Shown: piece by piece, positions 26,390-38,300 of the stretch
Numbering within the stretch: the first letter of the stretch is position 1
How the letters are laid out: each line of letters begins with the position of its first letter
Origin: an uncultured Roseibium sp.
GTDB taxonomy: Bacteria > Pseudomonadota > Alphaproteobacteria > Rhizobiales > Stappiaceae
Length of the DNA stretch: 64,000 nucleotides
Direction: 5' to 3'
NCBI RefSeq assembly: GCF_963675985.1
Contig: NZ_OY780957.1
Span: 124,001 to 188,000, forward strand
Translations under genes and position numbers: made by a program
The notes under the pieces: model-generated
Told to the model about the DNA's origin: nothing
Seen by the model: the letters and a program-made list of their open reading frames with translations, nothing else
The model's database searches: none

Positions 26390-27991
26390 ATGTTTGAGGC
26401 CGATTGGAAGGCCGCACAGGCCTACGCCAACGAAAGCTTTAGACCAAGGCTCCGTCGCTATTCATTGGCGAGCAGATCATGGTTTTGGCTGTTTGGCTTG
26501 CTGTTGTCGTGGGTTGCTGCGCTATTTGTTTTATTTTTCCTTACTGCTTATCGACCGGCCCTACCTTTCGACGGCTTCAAATCGCTGGAAGTCGCTTGGA
26601 GCAATGCTGAAGCTGACGCCGATGATCAATTCGCGCAAATGCACAATCGCACCTCGGCCATGTCGTTGCGAGAATACTTGGGGCGCGCCGTTGGGGCCAT
26701 TCCTCCTGCTTGCGCCATCACGCAAGGTAAATTGCTACGTCCCACAGGATCCGAAACACCGGGGCAACCTGGAATCCTTGCCCTGTTGGGATACGACCAG
26801 GGCGAAATAACAGAGCCATACACACCATGCCTTTGGCGCGATGATCCCCGCAGCATTCTGGCAGCCTTGTCGTTTGACGTGGGTCCGATTCAGAAGTTCA
26901 CCCTGCTCATTCTAATCATCGCATTGTTCATGCTGCAGAGGAACAAATTCTTTCGTGCTGTCGAGGAAGAGGCTTGGCCAGTTAATGATGAATTGAGGAA
27001 TGCGAACAAACCGGGGTGGCGCGACAAGATTGAGATGGTTGAGGTGTTTGACGCCGACAATCAGCCTGTTCTTGATGAAAACGGCCAACATAAGAAAGAG
27101 CGAATCGAAAAAACAGTACGGATGCCAGAAGTCGTGCACCATCCAGTACGTTACATTCGCCCGAGCAACGTTACCGAGACAAAGGGAAATCCGATCCCTC
27201 AGCACATGCTCGCCCAAACGTTTTTTCCCACACAGGATTTGCTGCTTGAGCCGATGACAGCGGAAGGGTCGGCGGTGAGACGCTATGAGCAAGGATTGTC
27301 CGAAGTTGAGAAAGAACTGTATGACGCAGTAGGCAATCAAAGCCTTCGCGGCCCTGTCGACCTAATAAAGGACGTTCTCAAGGCAGGAGCGCACAGCGGA
27401 AAGGTCGGCGATTCCGAACGGCGCATGCGCGTCGCAGTGTATGAATACACATCGTCACTGTCAGATCGGCTCGACATGGCGCACTACCTCATGTGGCTTC
27501 TGCCTACCGTTGGTTTTTTGGGCACGATCTACGGCATCAGCGCCAGCCTTGTTCGCGCCAAAGGCCTATTTGGCGGCGAAGCGGACCTTGATCCGAATGA
27601 GTTTTCCAAGAACATCGAACTGGTGGTGGATGGTTTGGGAGTCGCTTTTGACACCACCTCCATGGCTCTTGTTTGCTCGGCCTTTCTCTACTGGCGCCTC
27701 GTTCGGGCCGAGCAGGACATCCGTACCTTGAGCATCCGGGCTCGGGATAGCCTGTCCAACTTGCTGGTGGATAGGCTGGTTGATCGCGTGATTGAATTTC
27801 CGCCGAACGGATTGGGGACCGAAGCGTCCGCCCCTGCTGAAACTGGCAAGCCCGTTGAAGTGCCGACCTCAGCGGCTGCTGCGCCGTTCGATCTAGACGT
27901 ACGCGGGCCAGATGTGCAGGACGCTGAACCAGTGGTGGACGACGAACCAGCTGCAGCGGGCACTGACGGCTCGCCCGGCGCCATCCGGTAA
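26390..27991 (+). CDS. MotA/TolQ/ExbB-like proton-channel protein
   Basis: An inner-membrane protein of 533 residues. Hydrophobic helices lie at about 30-53, 164-180, 365-385 and 412-432. Between the second and third is a large soluble domain, rich in charged residues. The last two helices carry the family pattern: WLLPTVGFLGTIYGIS and GLGVAFDTTSMALVCSAF, with the paired Thr residues that line the channel in ExbB/TolQ/MotA. The C-terminal 90 residues are a disordered Pro/Ala/Asp tail. It should form a pentamer around dimers of the two next gene products and use the proton gradient for work in the periplasm. It lies 17 bases before the next gene. It is AT-richer than the giant gene downstream. 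Confidence 0.82.
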   Translation: MFEADWKAAQAYANESFRPRLRRYSLASRSWFWLFGLLLSWVAALFVLFFLTAYRPALPFDGFKSLEVAWSNAEADADDQFAQMHNRTSAMSLREYLGRAVGAIPPACAITQGKLLRPTGSETPGQPGILALLGYDQGEITEPYTPCLWRDDPRSILAALSFDVGPIQKFTLLILIIALFMLQRNKFFRAVEEEAWPVNDELRNANKPGWRDKIEMVEVFDADNQPVLDENGQHKKERIEKTVRMPEVVHHPVRYIRPSNVTETKGNPIPQHMLAQTFFPTQDLLLEPMTAEGSAVRRYEQGLSEVEKELYDAVGNQSLRGPVDLIKDVLKAGAHSGKVGDSERRMRVAVYEYTSSLSDRLDMAHYLMWLLPTVGFLGTIYGISASLVRAKGLFGGEADLDPNEFSKNIELVVDGLGVAFDTTSMALVCSAFLYWRLVRAEQDIRTLSIRARDSLSNLLVDRLVDRVIEFPPNGLGTEASAPAETGKPVEVPTSAAAAPFDLDVRGPDVQDAEPVVDDEPAAAGTDGSPGAIR

Positions 27992-28008
27992 GCTAAAGGA
28001 CGTTCGCA

Positions 28009-28629
28009 GTGTCTGACTTTCGCCATCTCGAAAGACCACGTTCCCGGCCCGAGTTCTTTGGGCTCGCGACGCTCGACACGGTAACATGTGCGCTTGCGGG
28101 CGGAATTGTCCTGATGATCCTCATGGCCGCGCTGACGGATCGCAGCGCGCCGGTCAAACTGACGCCGCTGCGCGCCATCTTCGAGAGCGGCGAAGCGAGG
28201 GATCCGACCCCGGCCGAGCGTGGGGTCAGCGAAGCCGCCGCGGCAGCGCGGGACATGTACAACCTCGCTGTGGTGTTCATTTCGGCACCTTCTAACAGGG
28301 ATGCGGTAGCACAAGTCAGCGCTGTGGGCCAAACCTGCGCCCTAGCCGAGGTCGAAGCGCGCATCATGCGCGAAGCCGGAAGCCATTTCCTGTCGGATGA
28401 TCCGGGTGCCTCGACCGCACTCGGGATTTGGGCGGCCGGTAATCCGGCAGGTTGCCAACGTTTTGAAGTGCAATCGCCGGTCACCACCACAGCCCCTTGC
28501 AGTGTCGTTTTGGTCACTGGCGGGCACTATGACGTCCGACGTTTTCCTAATTGCAACGTCACGTTTGTCTTTACTACTGCCTTTACAGAGCAAGGCGATG
28601 CGGTTTTCCGTTTCGAGCGCGGGTACTGA
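28009..28629 (+). CDS. ExbD/MotB-like stator subunit, first copy
   Basis: A 206-residue bitopic protein. A short cytoplasmic N-terminus leads to LATLDTVTCALAGGIVLMILM (about 19-40), a single transmembrane helix with an Asp at its start, as in ExbD, TolR and MotB, where that Asp carries the proton. The periplasmic part of about 165 residues has several cysteines, and no OmpA-like peptidoglycan domain is seen. The GTG start has AAAGGA eight bases upstream. It is the second gene of the operon. Family-level assignment rests on topology and Asp position, not on overall similarity. Confidence 0.65.
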   Translation: MSDFRHLERPRSRPEFFGLATLDTVTCALAGGIVLMILMAALTDRSAPVKLTPLRAIFESGEARDPTPAERGVSEAAAAARDMYNLAVVFISAPSNRDAVAQVSAVGQTCALAEVEARIMREAGSHFLSDDPGASTALGIWAAGNPAGCQRFEVQSPVTTTAPCSVVLVTGGHYDVRRFPNCNVTFVFTTAFTEQGDAVFRFERGY

Positions 28630-28631
28630 AA

Positions 28632-29378
28632 ATGCGACGTGCGCGAGCCGGATTTGCCTGGGTATCTATGATGGACCTGCTCTTCGGTCTCTTTGGCGCG
28701 CTGGTGATCCTGACGGTCCTGATCGTTCTCAAACTTGGACGCGACAGCGGTATCGAAGGAAAGAGCTTTCATCTAATCACGCTCGATGCCGAAGCTGTCC
28801 AGGATATTGCGCCGCTGCATCGCGCGCTTGGTCGTATGGCATTCGGGTTTCGGGTCACAGACACCAGCTCGATCCCGTGCGACTTTGGCGCGAGTTTCGC
28901 ACCCGCGGACTGCAATTCCTCCCTGATCAGGCCCGAAGAGCCGGCGCCGTCCGTGGACGCGGTACCCCAGCAGGCGATGTTTCGAACCGGCGTCGTCCCG
29001 GTCGAAGGCGAACCGGGAGACCATATCTTGTCGTCGGCCTTGTTCGTGCCCGAAGGGCCGCGCATCACGGTTGCACCATTTCTTTCGAATATCGCCGTCT
29101 TGCATGAACTGCCACCGGGTGTCCTGGAGGCCGATCTGCGTCTGCGCGTGAACATTAAGTCTGGCAATATCTTTTGGTCCCCCGCCCCGTTTTGCGTCAG
29201 CGTCGAAGAGTTGATCGAGCTTTCGGAGGAGGATGACAGGGGATTGGCGAAACTGGATTTCTGCGCGCTTTCGGCGTGTCCGACCGGAACGCAGGCCAAC
29301 ACGGCCGAGGCGCCATCAGCGCCGCGCACCTGCACACTGAACCTTGATCGACAAGGAGAGGCTCTTGTCTTGGAGTGA
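28632..29378 (+). CDS. ExbD/MotB-like stator subunit, second copy
   Basis: A 248-residue bitopic protein. The N-terminus MRRARAGFAWVSMMDLLFGL continues into one transmembrane helix (to about residue 33), with the Asp of MMDLLF in the position of the proton-carrying Asp of ExbD/TolR/MotB. The periplasmic domain of about 210 residues is beta-rich and has paired cysteines near the end (FCALSACPTG, APRTCTL). It follows the first stator gene by two bases and overlaps the giant gene by 14 bases. Two different stator subunits suggest a heterodimer in the channel, as for the aglS/aglV type motors. Confidence 0.68.
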   Translation: MRRARAGFAWVSMMDLLFGLFGALVILTVLIVLKLGRDSGIEGKSFHLITLDAEAVQDIAPLHRALGRMAFGFRVTDTSSIPCDFGASFAPADCNSSLIRPEEPAPSVDAVPQQAMFRTGVVPVEGEPGDHILSSALFVPEGPRITVAPFLSNIAVLHELPPGVLEADLRLRVNIKSGNIFWSPAPFCVSVEELIELSEEDDRGLAKLDFCALSACPTGTQANTAEAPSAPRTCTLNLDRQGEALVLE

Positions 29379-32300
29379 TCGTTTGCGCGCCGCGCTGTCT
29401 GCCGCCGTCCTGTACTGTTTTGGTGTCTCACAGGCGCCCGCCCAGGATGCTGTTGAAGCCGAGATCGAAGCCTTGCGCGCGGCGGCGCATAAGATGGCGG
29501 TCGCCTTTGCCTCCGATGCCGTGGAACCGGTGGGTAAAGTCTCGCTCGATTTGATGTTTGTCTTCCAGGAACTAACAGCGCTCCAGAAGAACGCTGCGCT
29601 TGTCGGCGAGGTCTGCACACCCCCGGACGCGGACATCACGCTCCGCACGCTGAGCGAGCCGGACTGTCTTGCGGCCTTGATGTCGATGGAACGTCAGGTC
29701 TGGCGCTTAGCGGCCGAACTGGCTGCTGATGCGCATTTGATTGCAAGCAAACGGCTGGCCGACACCCTGCCGCTGCCGCCGATCCCGGAAGCGGACTGGA
29801 CCGAGGCGCGCGAAGCCGAAGTGGCTGAGTGGTGGGCCAGGGCTGCGCCGACGGCGCTCGAGGCGGTGTCGCGGGTGGGACGCGAATGGATCAAGCAGCG
29901 CGGCGACGAAGAAGAGATCGCCGATCGTGCGCTGCGCCGACTGGCCCGCGCCTTGCGCCAGATCGAGCAGGAACCAGCCGTGGCGCAGTTGCGCAACGCG
30001 GTGAACAGCGCGCCGGAATTCGCCAGTCTGGCGGCACCACTCCGGCTGATCGTAGACCCCGATCAGGCGCTGGAGGACAGGGCCGAAGCGGCGGTGCGGT
30101 TTGCTGCGGCCTATGCCGGGCTACAGGCCGACGCTCTGAAACAGGTGTTCTCGGCCCCCATTGACGCGAACACTTGCCCTGAAACACTTCCAAAAGAACT
30201 GCGTGATGCGCGGTGGTATCGCGAAGAGCTCTGCACCGCCGCATTCGACCGGTTAAAGGCGGTCTCTGACGCGCTAGACGAGCCGCGCGGGGCCGCCTCT
30301 GGCGCCTATGCCGCTCTCGAGGCCGAAATCGAGGCGCGCGCCGCCGAAGTGGACGCCTTTACCGCAGCGCTGACCGAGGCGTTTGACGAGCGCATTCTGA
30401 CTATCCGGTTGCTCGTTGCCAAGGCCGAAGCCTTGCCTCGCGCTGGGGGCAACTGCACCGATGTCGCGCGCGCCATGGACGAGCCCGAGGAGGCCATCAC
30501 CGGCCCGCTTAGCGAGGGTCGGCTGCGGCGTGCGGCCGAACGTCTGGCGGGCGTCATGACAGCCTGCGCCGAACAGAGCTTGACCGATCAGCTGACCCTG
30601 ATGTGCCGGCGCACGCAGTCCGTTCTGGCAGGTCCAATCGAGCGCTTTGACACCCGGATTCGCGCGGTCCCGTCGGCGCTGCCATCGCCCTTCGACAACG
30701 ACTTGCAGGCGCCATGGGAGGCCTTGGTGTCAGCCGCAGGACGGGACGGGCTGGCGGGGATTTGCGAAGGCACGGTCTCGCTGGATCCCGCCACCCTGAA
30801 GCGTAAGGCCGAGGCGCTCGAGGACCCTGCCGCCGCGGCGCTGGAGCGCCTGCAGCGCGCCGCGGTACAGTCCTTGCAGGACAAGGCACTTGCCAGCCTC
30901 GAGGGGGTGCTCGACCGCGTGAAAGTGCCGGTTGACGTGACTGCCGATGTCGAAACCGGGCTGACCGCGCTTTGCGACATGGTTGCGCCGCTGAGCCCGG
31001 TGCCGGAGGGATCGGTGCGCCGCGCGGTGTCGCAAGCGGTGCTGAACGACCTCGGCCTTGTAGACAATGGCGCGCCGGTTGCCGAAGTGGCGCTGATGTG
31101 CACCGAATTGCGCAAGGGCACAGGCGTCTGGACCGGTGCGGCATTCTCGGATGCCTTTAACGCGGTGTTACAGGACTCCTTGGAGGAAACGCAGGCCGCT
31201 GCCGTGGTCGCGCGTCTGGATGAGGCCATGGACCGCCTTCAGCAGTCCGGTGATCGGCTCGCGCAACGCGCCGCAACGGCAGCGGTCATTCTCGAGGGGT
31301 CTGCGGTGCTGGATCGTGTTGTCAGCATGCAGGCTGACAGCGGGTGCGGGCCCGAGGCGGAGACCGATGAGAGTCCGGCGCTGAACACGGGGCTCGACAT
31401 GGGGCTTTTGTCGAAGAAGGTCGAGCGCAGGCTTGGCGTCGAAGACGGCCGCTGGACGATCCACCTCGGTGCGGAACTGAACTTGGCAGTCTGCGGCCTG
31501 CGTTCGAACGATCCGAAAGCCCTGCATCAGGTTGTCAGCGTCGTTGAGGCCAGCACGCAGTTTTCCGAAGCCTTTGATGTGGATACGGCGACGGATCCGG
31601 TGGCGGTGGCAGACCAGTTGCGGGCTGCCATGCGTCGCGCGGTCGAAGAGGCGGAAATCACTGTCGACGAGGCATTGCTCAACGCGCAACTCCGGCGCAT
31701 CGCCGCTGCGGCAGGGCTCGACCTCGACGCCCTGGCGCGCCTGCGCCTTGGACCGCTCAGCGGCAGCGGCTTTGACAAGCAGTACGGTTTGCTGCTGCGG
31801 GTGGCCTTGCCAGAGCCGGTGAACCAGAGTTTCTGCCTCAGCGTCCCTACCGACCCGGCCCGCGTCTCACCAGACTGCCCGTCATTCGAAGATGCCGAAT
31901 CGGTGGTGGCCGCGATGGCCGAGGCCATAGCGCGGCAAGCCTTCGACGCGCTGGCCGCCACGGTTGGTGCCGAGTTGCAGCGTTTTCTGGCCGATTCCAA
32001 GGGTCTGGCCGCCATCGAAGACCTTTTGCAGGACACCGCGGAGATCACCGTGGTGCGGGCCCCGTCGCGAACCAGCGGCGAGATCCTGTCCTGGGTGCGC
32101 CTAACCGTGCCCGAGAGCGCCATTGCGGATCTGACGACGATCCACGGCCTTGCGCCGCTTACAGGCGCCTTTGTGTTGCAGACCACGCTCGACGGCGATC
32201 GTCTCGACCAGATGATTGTCGAAAGACCCACGGTGAATGGGGTCGCATTGGTGCGGCGTGCCTTGTCCCTTTTGCCCTCGGATTCGGATCTACTGGTCCT

Positions 32301-35300
32301 GAAGGAAATCGGCGCGCCGGATCCGCTGAAACGGGATGACCTCCCACAGGCACTGCAGGATGTGGCCTCGGCAAGGGATCGGACACAATGTGCTGGTGCC
32401 TATGTCGTCTCGGTCGCCTTTGGCCGGCAGGCGCCGGTGCAGGGTCCGCTGGGTTTTGTCTGCGTGCAACCCTCCGGCGATGATCCCTGGCTGGTGCTGG
32501 GCCCGGATGTTGAACTCAAAAGCCCGGATGGTGACTGGCGCATTCGGGTGCGCGCCGTCGAAAGCGATGCGAGTGACGACGGAGGCATCTACGACCTCAA
32601 TGCGCGCGTCTCGTCACGCACACCGCTCTTCGCCGAGGTCGACAACGACCGTGCCCTGTTGCGCATTGATTTGCCACGGGGCGTGGTCAGCCTGCCATCG
32701 GATGTCGACGAGAATGCCAAGCTGTATCTCGACATCGAAAACGCCCTGAGCGCGCAATTGCCCAGGGGAGTCCGGGTGCACGGGCTGCAGTTTGCCTCTG
32801 AGGGGCTGGACATTTCCATCGATCCCAGTGGCGCCATCGATGAAGCCTGGCGCAGCCTGTCCGACATGCTTTCCGAGGAGGCCGCCGTCTGGCAGGCCTG
32901 GGCCGAGGACGTGGGCGAGACGCTGCAAGAGGCAAGCGAGGCCTATTGCGAGCACGTGGTGCCGCTGCAGCGCCTTGGACAGACCCTTGCCGACGGGGTA
33001 CTGGCCCCGGTGCCCGAGGTGTGCACCGTCAGGGAGCCCGACGAAGGCCGCATCCATTTGCGCGATCAGCAGCTGACTTGGTCCTGTTCCGGCAACAGTA
33101 TCGCACCGGGCCGTGAGGTCGATTACTGCGACCTCGAACTGCCGGATGACATTGGCCTGTGCGGGGACTCTGTCGACATTCGGTTCGACTGGCGCGGCAC
33201 GGAGCGTCCGGACAAACCCGAGGTGCGCTCGGCGGATCTCGACGAGTGTATCGAAGACACTATCGATAATCTGCTCCCCCGTGATCAGTTGGGCTACGAC
33301 AGGATCGAAGTGTCACTCGGGTTCGACGGCGCCTGTTCCGATCTCAACCGCCTTTCGGATTGTGCCATCACCGGCGCCTTCACGCTGGACCTGAGCGACC
33401 TCGCAGACCAATTGACCGAAATGGGCTCGGACACGCTGGGGCGGATCTATGAAGCCGAAGCCTGCGGGCTCGACGCGCCGCAGCTAGACGTCACAGCTAT
33501 GGTCTCGCTCGACGGAACCCTGCGGTTCGGGGCGGGGGCATCGGGGCTTGATGCGCTTGAAACGCGATTCCAACGCTGCGCCGATGCACTCGCCGCTGGC
33601 GCCGCCGAGGCTGCGCTGTCCGAAGTCATGAATGAGGTCGATCTGTCGGATCTCTACCAAGGGATTGCCGATGCCGGTTCCTCCGTTCTGGTTGGCGCGA
33701 CGAACACGCTCGGCGCGACACTGGACGGTGAGGCATCCTGTACGTTGAAGAGCACCGAGAAAGACACACAAAAGTGTGACGCCTACAGCGGCGAAGACGT
33801 GCAGACCGGTCGGGTCACCGGGGCGATCGTCACCGCGCCCTATGAGATCCTCGGCGAGGATCTGAAGATCACTGCGGACCTGTCCTGGAGCACCACAGCG
33901 CTGTCCGTGCGAACGCTGGATCCGGGAGCGCTCGAAGAATGGACCGAATCCCAGGCCAAAGGCTTGTTCAACCCGACTGATGCCCGCCTGTCGCTCACAT
34001 GCCCGCAGACGCAGGAGGGCGATTGCCTCAACGAACTGGCGCGTCACCTTGGAGACTCCATCTCTGGCAAATATCTGCAGTCCAAGGACGGCGCGACGCT
34101 GATCCAGACCGACAAGCGCTTTGAACTGACCCTGCCTTACGATCTCGTCATCGACGAGTTGGGCCTGCGCAGCAGCGTTGATCTGCGCTGCATCATCGAC
34201 CTCGATGACTTTCCGAACGTCGCCGCGCCCGACTGCGGTGCCCAAGGCCTGTCGCCCGAGGCGCTGGTGATGGACGCGGTGGCCCGGATCCTCGCCGAAG
34301 GCCCGCTGGAGGTTGGTCAGACTCTGGACTTCGGCCTGATCGCCTTCGAGATCAAGCAAGCGCCCGACTACAAACCGTCCCTTGGCCGCATCGAAATGAC
34401 GGCTGAGGCGTCCTTTACCGGCCTGGGGATCGACGAAACCGTCGACGCAAAGATCACGCTGGATCGCAATCTCACCCCGGACATCGACGCCGACTACAAC
34501 ACGCTGACCAGCAATATCACCGAGCAACTGACCAGCGGCATAAACGACCTGCTGGGCGACTTCGGTGTCAAGATCACCAACCTTACGCTGGATCCGCTGG
34601 ATGGGAGTATGCCCGAGGCGCTTTTGATCGACAGCGAGGCCAACATTGCCGGGCTCTTTTCGATCACCGCGCCGCAGGTGCGATTGAGCGAGGCCGGGCT
34701 GGAAATCCAGGGGCCGAACCGCTTTGGCATTTCCTTTGGCGAAGGCATCACCATCCCCGTACCGCCACTGGCAATCTGCCCCAACGGCGGTGCCATTGAA
34801 GACACAGAATTGACCATCAAGGCGGCCGTGACCGTAGCGGAATGCAGTGCCAGCTATCTGCTGAACTATCGTGGCAGCATGACGATGGACATCGAACGCC
34901 CCTTGAAGGTGACCACCAAGGGCGCGCTCACGCTGCTCAGCATCATCCCGTTGGGCAGCAACGAAGGGGTCATCGATCTGGGCAAACCCTTTATCCAGCA
35001 TGAGGCTGAAATCGGTGGCGCGGTCTCTGACATCCTGTCGATGCGCGGGCAGTTCACGATCGACGGACCGCAAAAGATCGTCACGGCGGACAGCAGTGTG
35101 AAGGTCTTTACCGTGCCGGTGGGAGACGGGCGGTTCCTGCTGGATCTCGATCAGGGCATCCTGGATACCGCGACCGAGTTCAACATCGCGGCCTTCCTAC
35201 GCGGCAATGGCGCCGTACGCACCGGCAAGGGGTTCTCGCGGCCCGAGGCGGCGGCGGGCACCCGCATGTCGATTGCCGGCTTTGACGCCTTCAGTGCCGA

Positions 35301-38300
35301 TCTCAAGGCACGCGCCAATCTGGCGCGCGCGCGGCTCAGCGTTTTGGGGCTGCGGCTCACAGTGGCCTTTCCCGGTTTGCAGGCGCTGGATCCCAGCAGA
35401 ATTGCGGACATGCTCAAGAACCTGCTGACGCCGAACTTCGAGGATCTTGACAAGGCGCTCGAGGCGCTGTTCAGCGGCAATGTCACGATCAATCCCTTTG
35501 CCGGCTTCGGGTCCGGCGGGGACGGCATGGGCGACGATGGTGACGGCGACGCGGGTGACAGCACGTCCGACGGCAAAGCGCAGGATCCCGGCGACGGTCT
35601 GGGCGACGGGACAGATCCGCCTCTGGCCGACGCCGGCGCACCAGAGGCCATTCCGCCCGGAGGCACACCTGGTCTCCTGGGTGACAAGGTCGCCGCGCTT
35701 TGGTTCGAGCCGCTGGGCGGCGATCCCGCCCGAGTGCAGATAGGCAAAGGCACCAAGGGCACGCCCGAGTATGAAAAACTGACGGTGGCCCGCATCGCGC
35801 CCGGGCATTTCAATGCCGAGGGTCAGCCAATGGGCAAGACGCTGTCGACCCTGACAGGCGGTTACAGCCAGATGCAGACAGGGACCGTCGAAGCCCTTGA
35901 CGGTTATGGTGGCTGCACCACGGGGCCGGGGAACCTCGTCTATCTCTACACGGGTGAGACGGTGGACCGGCGCGGCTATTACGAGCTGTGCCGCGTCAGC
36001 ATTGGCGCCGATAATCGGCCCGTCACCGATTTGACCATCCTGTCCAAGGACGAACGATCCCTGCTTGTGGCCTTCCACACCGCCTTGATCGGCGAAATGG
36101 CGACCCGCCCAGAGGTGCCCGATGGCGACTACGACCGTCTGCTGCTGCGCGGCCGGATTGTCCAGAACGTGCAAGGCACGCTCAGCGGGACCATTGGCTT
36201 TCAGCGCGTGGGCGAGTTGCTGGTGGTCATGCGCGGTGCATTTGAAGACAACACTGCCTGTGGTGAGCCGCCTGCGCCGAGCGGCGAGGAGGCCAAGACC
36301 AAGAGCTTCTGGCTGACCGGCATGCGGCAAGGCGATCTCGATGACCCGCAAGTGGTGTTCGAAGCCGTACAAGCGCTGTGGAACTGCGAGGATGGCACGT
36401 TGGGCCGGATCGATCCGACCAACGAGACGCTGGCCACCACGGAAAGCCTCTCCAAGAAGGCGGCAGACGGCTACCAGATCGTCTCGCCCATGGAACCACC
36501 GAAAGATCCAGAGCCAGAGCCGCGCCCGACCCCGCCCTGGCCGCAGCCCGAGCCTGGACCTCAGCCGGAGCCTCAGCCGGAACCAGAGCCCGTGCCCGGC
36601 CCTGAACCCTGCAGCAGCGACTGCGGCAGCATCCCGGTGCGCATCGGCGAACTGGATGATGGCTGCGGCATCTGGCTGTTTGATCAATTGTCCGGGCGAT
36701 ACCCGCGCGGTGGTCTGGGGGGAGATATATGTGAACCGGCCGCTGAGACCCGCATCGTGGGATCTAGTCTTGGTCAGTACACGCACTTCTATGTGCCGGT
36801 GGACGAGACGCGCGCGCATCTGCTGCTCTCATTGACCAATGGCTATCACCAGACCGACACGCCGCTGAGCTTTGTTGGCGGCGCGGCGGCGACGCCGGCG
36901 CGGGCCAAGCAGGTTTCCGACTTTCTGGATGTCTATGCGCGCTCATCTGCGCCAGGCGGGTTCAAGGCAGTTCGCGTGCTCAGCGACCTGCCCAGCCGCG
37001 AGGCTCTTGAGGCGCCGCTACCGGACGTGGGGGGGCGCCTTTGGGTGGTCCGGCAGGATGACAGAGTCTGGTCGGTCAAACAGACCGGTGAAGCCTTGCC
37101 CGAAGACAAGGCTCTGGCACTGTTGACCGTGCTGACCGAGGATGTTCTGGCGGCCGAAGTGACGACGCCTGACCGTTTGATTCTGGTGCGGCCCGAGGCG
37201 CTTTGGGTCTACCGCTGGGCTGACGGGGCCTGGGAGGGGATCGCTCAAATCGCGGATGATCCACGGCGCGAGCAGGTGCCGAGTGCGCGGGCTGTCGCCA
37301 AAGAATTGTACGACGTCATCGGCCCCGTGCCCGATGCGCCGCATCGCGTGCAGATCGTCCCCTACGAGTCGCGTATCGAAGCCTGGGCCTACGCCATCGA
37401 AGACGGCAACGACGAACCAGGCCGCCTCATGGTGCGGCGCGCAGTGTTTCCAAGGAACGAAATTGTCGAACAGCGCGCCGGTGCGTTGACTGAGACACGA
37501 ACCTCTATCGACCTCCCCTCAAACGGGGCCTTAACCCGTTGGCTTGATGTGACGATACTCGCAGGCACGGAACAGTTCACCATCGACCTGGAGCCTTTGG
37601 ATGAAGGCGACAAAGACCCTTATCTCTGCCTCTACAGCATGGATGGGACAGGCCTGGCCGGGGATGATGATGATGGTCCTGATTTGTATTCCCGAATGAC
37701 GTGGAGACCCAAAAGGGGGGAGACGCGGTATGTCTTGCAAGTGACGGAGTATGGGAACGGCGCTGTGCCCCCAGTGCGCGCCGTTTTGTCACTCAACACC
37801 GCGTACGAAGCGTCCGGGCGCCCGACCCGTTGCGAGAGCCCCGACGTCGCGGAACGGATCGATTACTTCGGTCCATCTTACCAGGAAGTCCAGATCAACG
37901 GCCTCTCGCTGATCCTGCAAGACCGCCGCCGCCTGCTCGCCGTTGCTAAGGAAGCGCTCGAAGCGCCCTCGACCGGCACGCTTGTGGCCTTCGCAGCCGA
38001 CAACGACACCAACCAGCGGCTGACCGCGCGCGCGCCGGTCTATCTCGCGCAACCCGACGGCGCAGACCTGCTCTTCCGCCGTTTTGTCCCTCAGGCTGGC
38101 GATGTCGACGCGATTGCGCCCTTTGCGCGTATCACCAACGCGATGCCGCCAAGCCATGCTTGGAGCGCGTTGGCCCAGGAATTGGACCGTGACACAGCTG
38201 ACATCACGCAAATCGCTGGACGATCCGTCGCGCTGATAGAGCTGAGCGCAGGCGGCGCCGCCGTTTCCGAGGCTTGGCAAACAAGTTTGCCGCGGCACGC

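Noticed and set aside
26390..29378. Zorya-type anti-phage system suggested by the MotA- and MotB-like genes
   Set aside because: No ZorC, ZorD or ZorE nuclease/helicase genes follow, and neither stator subunit has an OmpA-like peptidoglycan domain. The partner is the giant protein instead.
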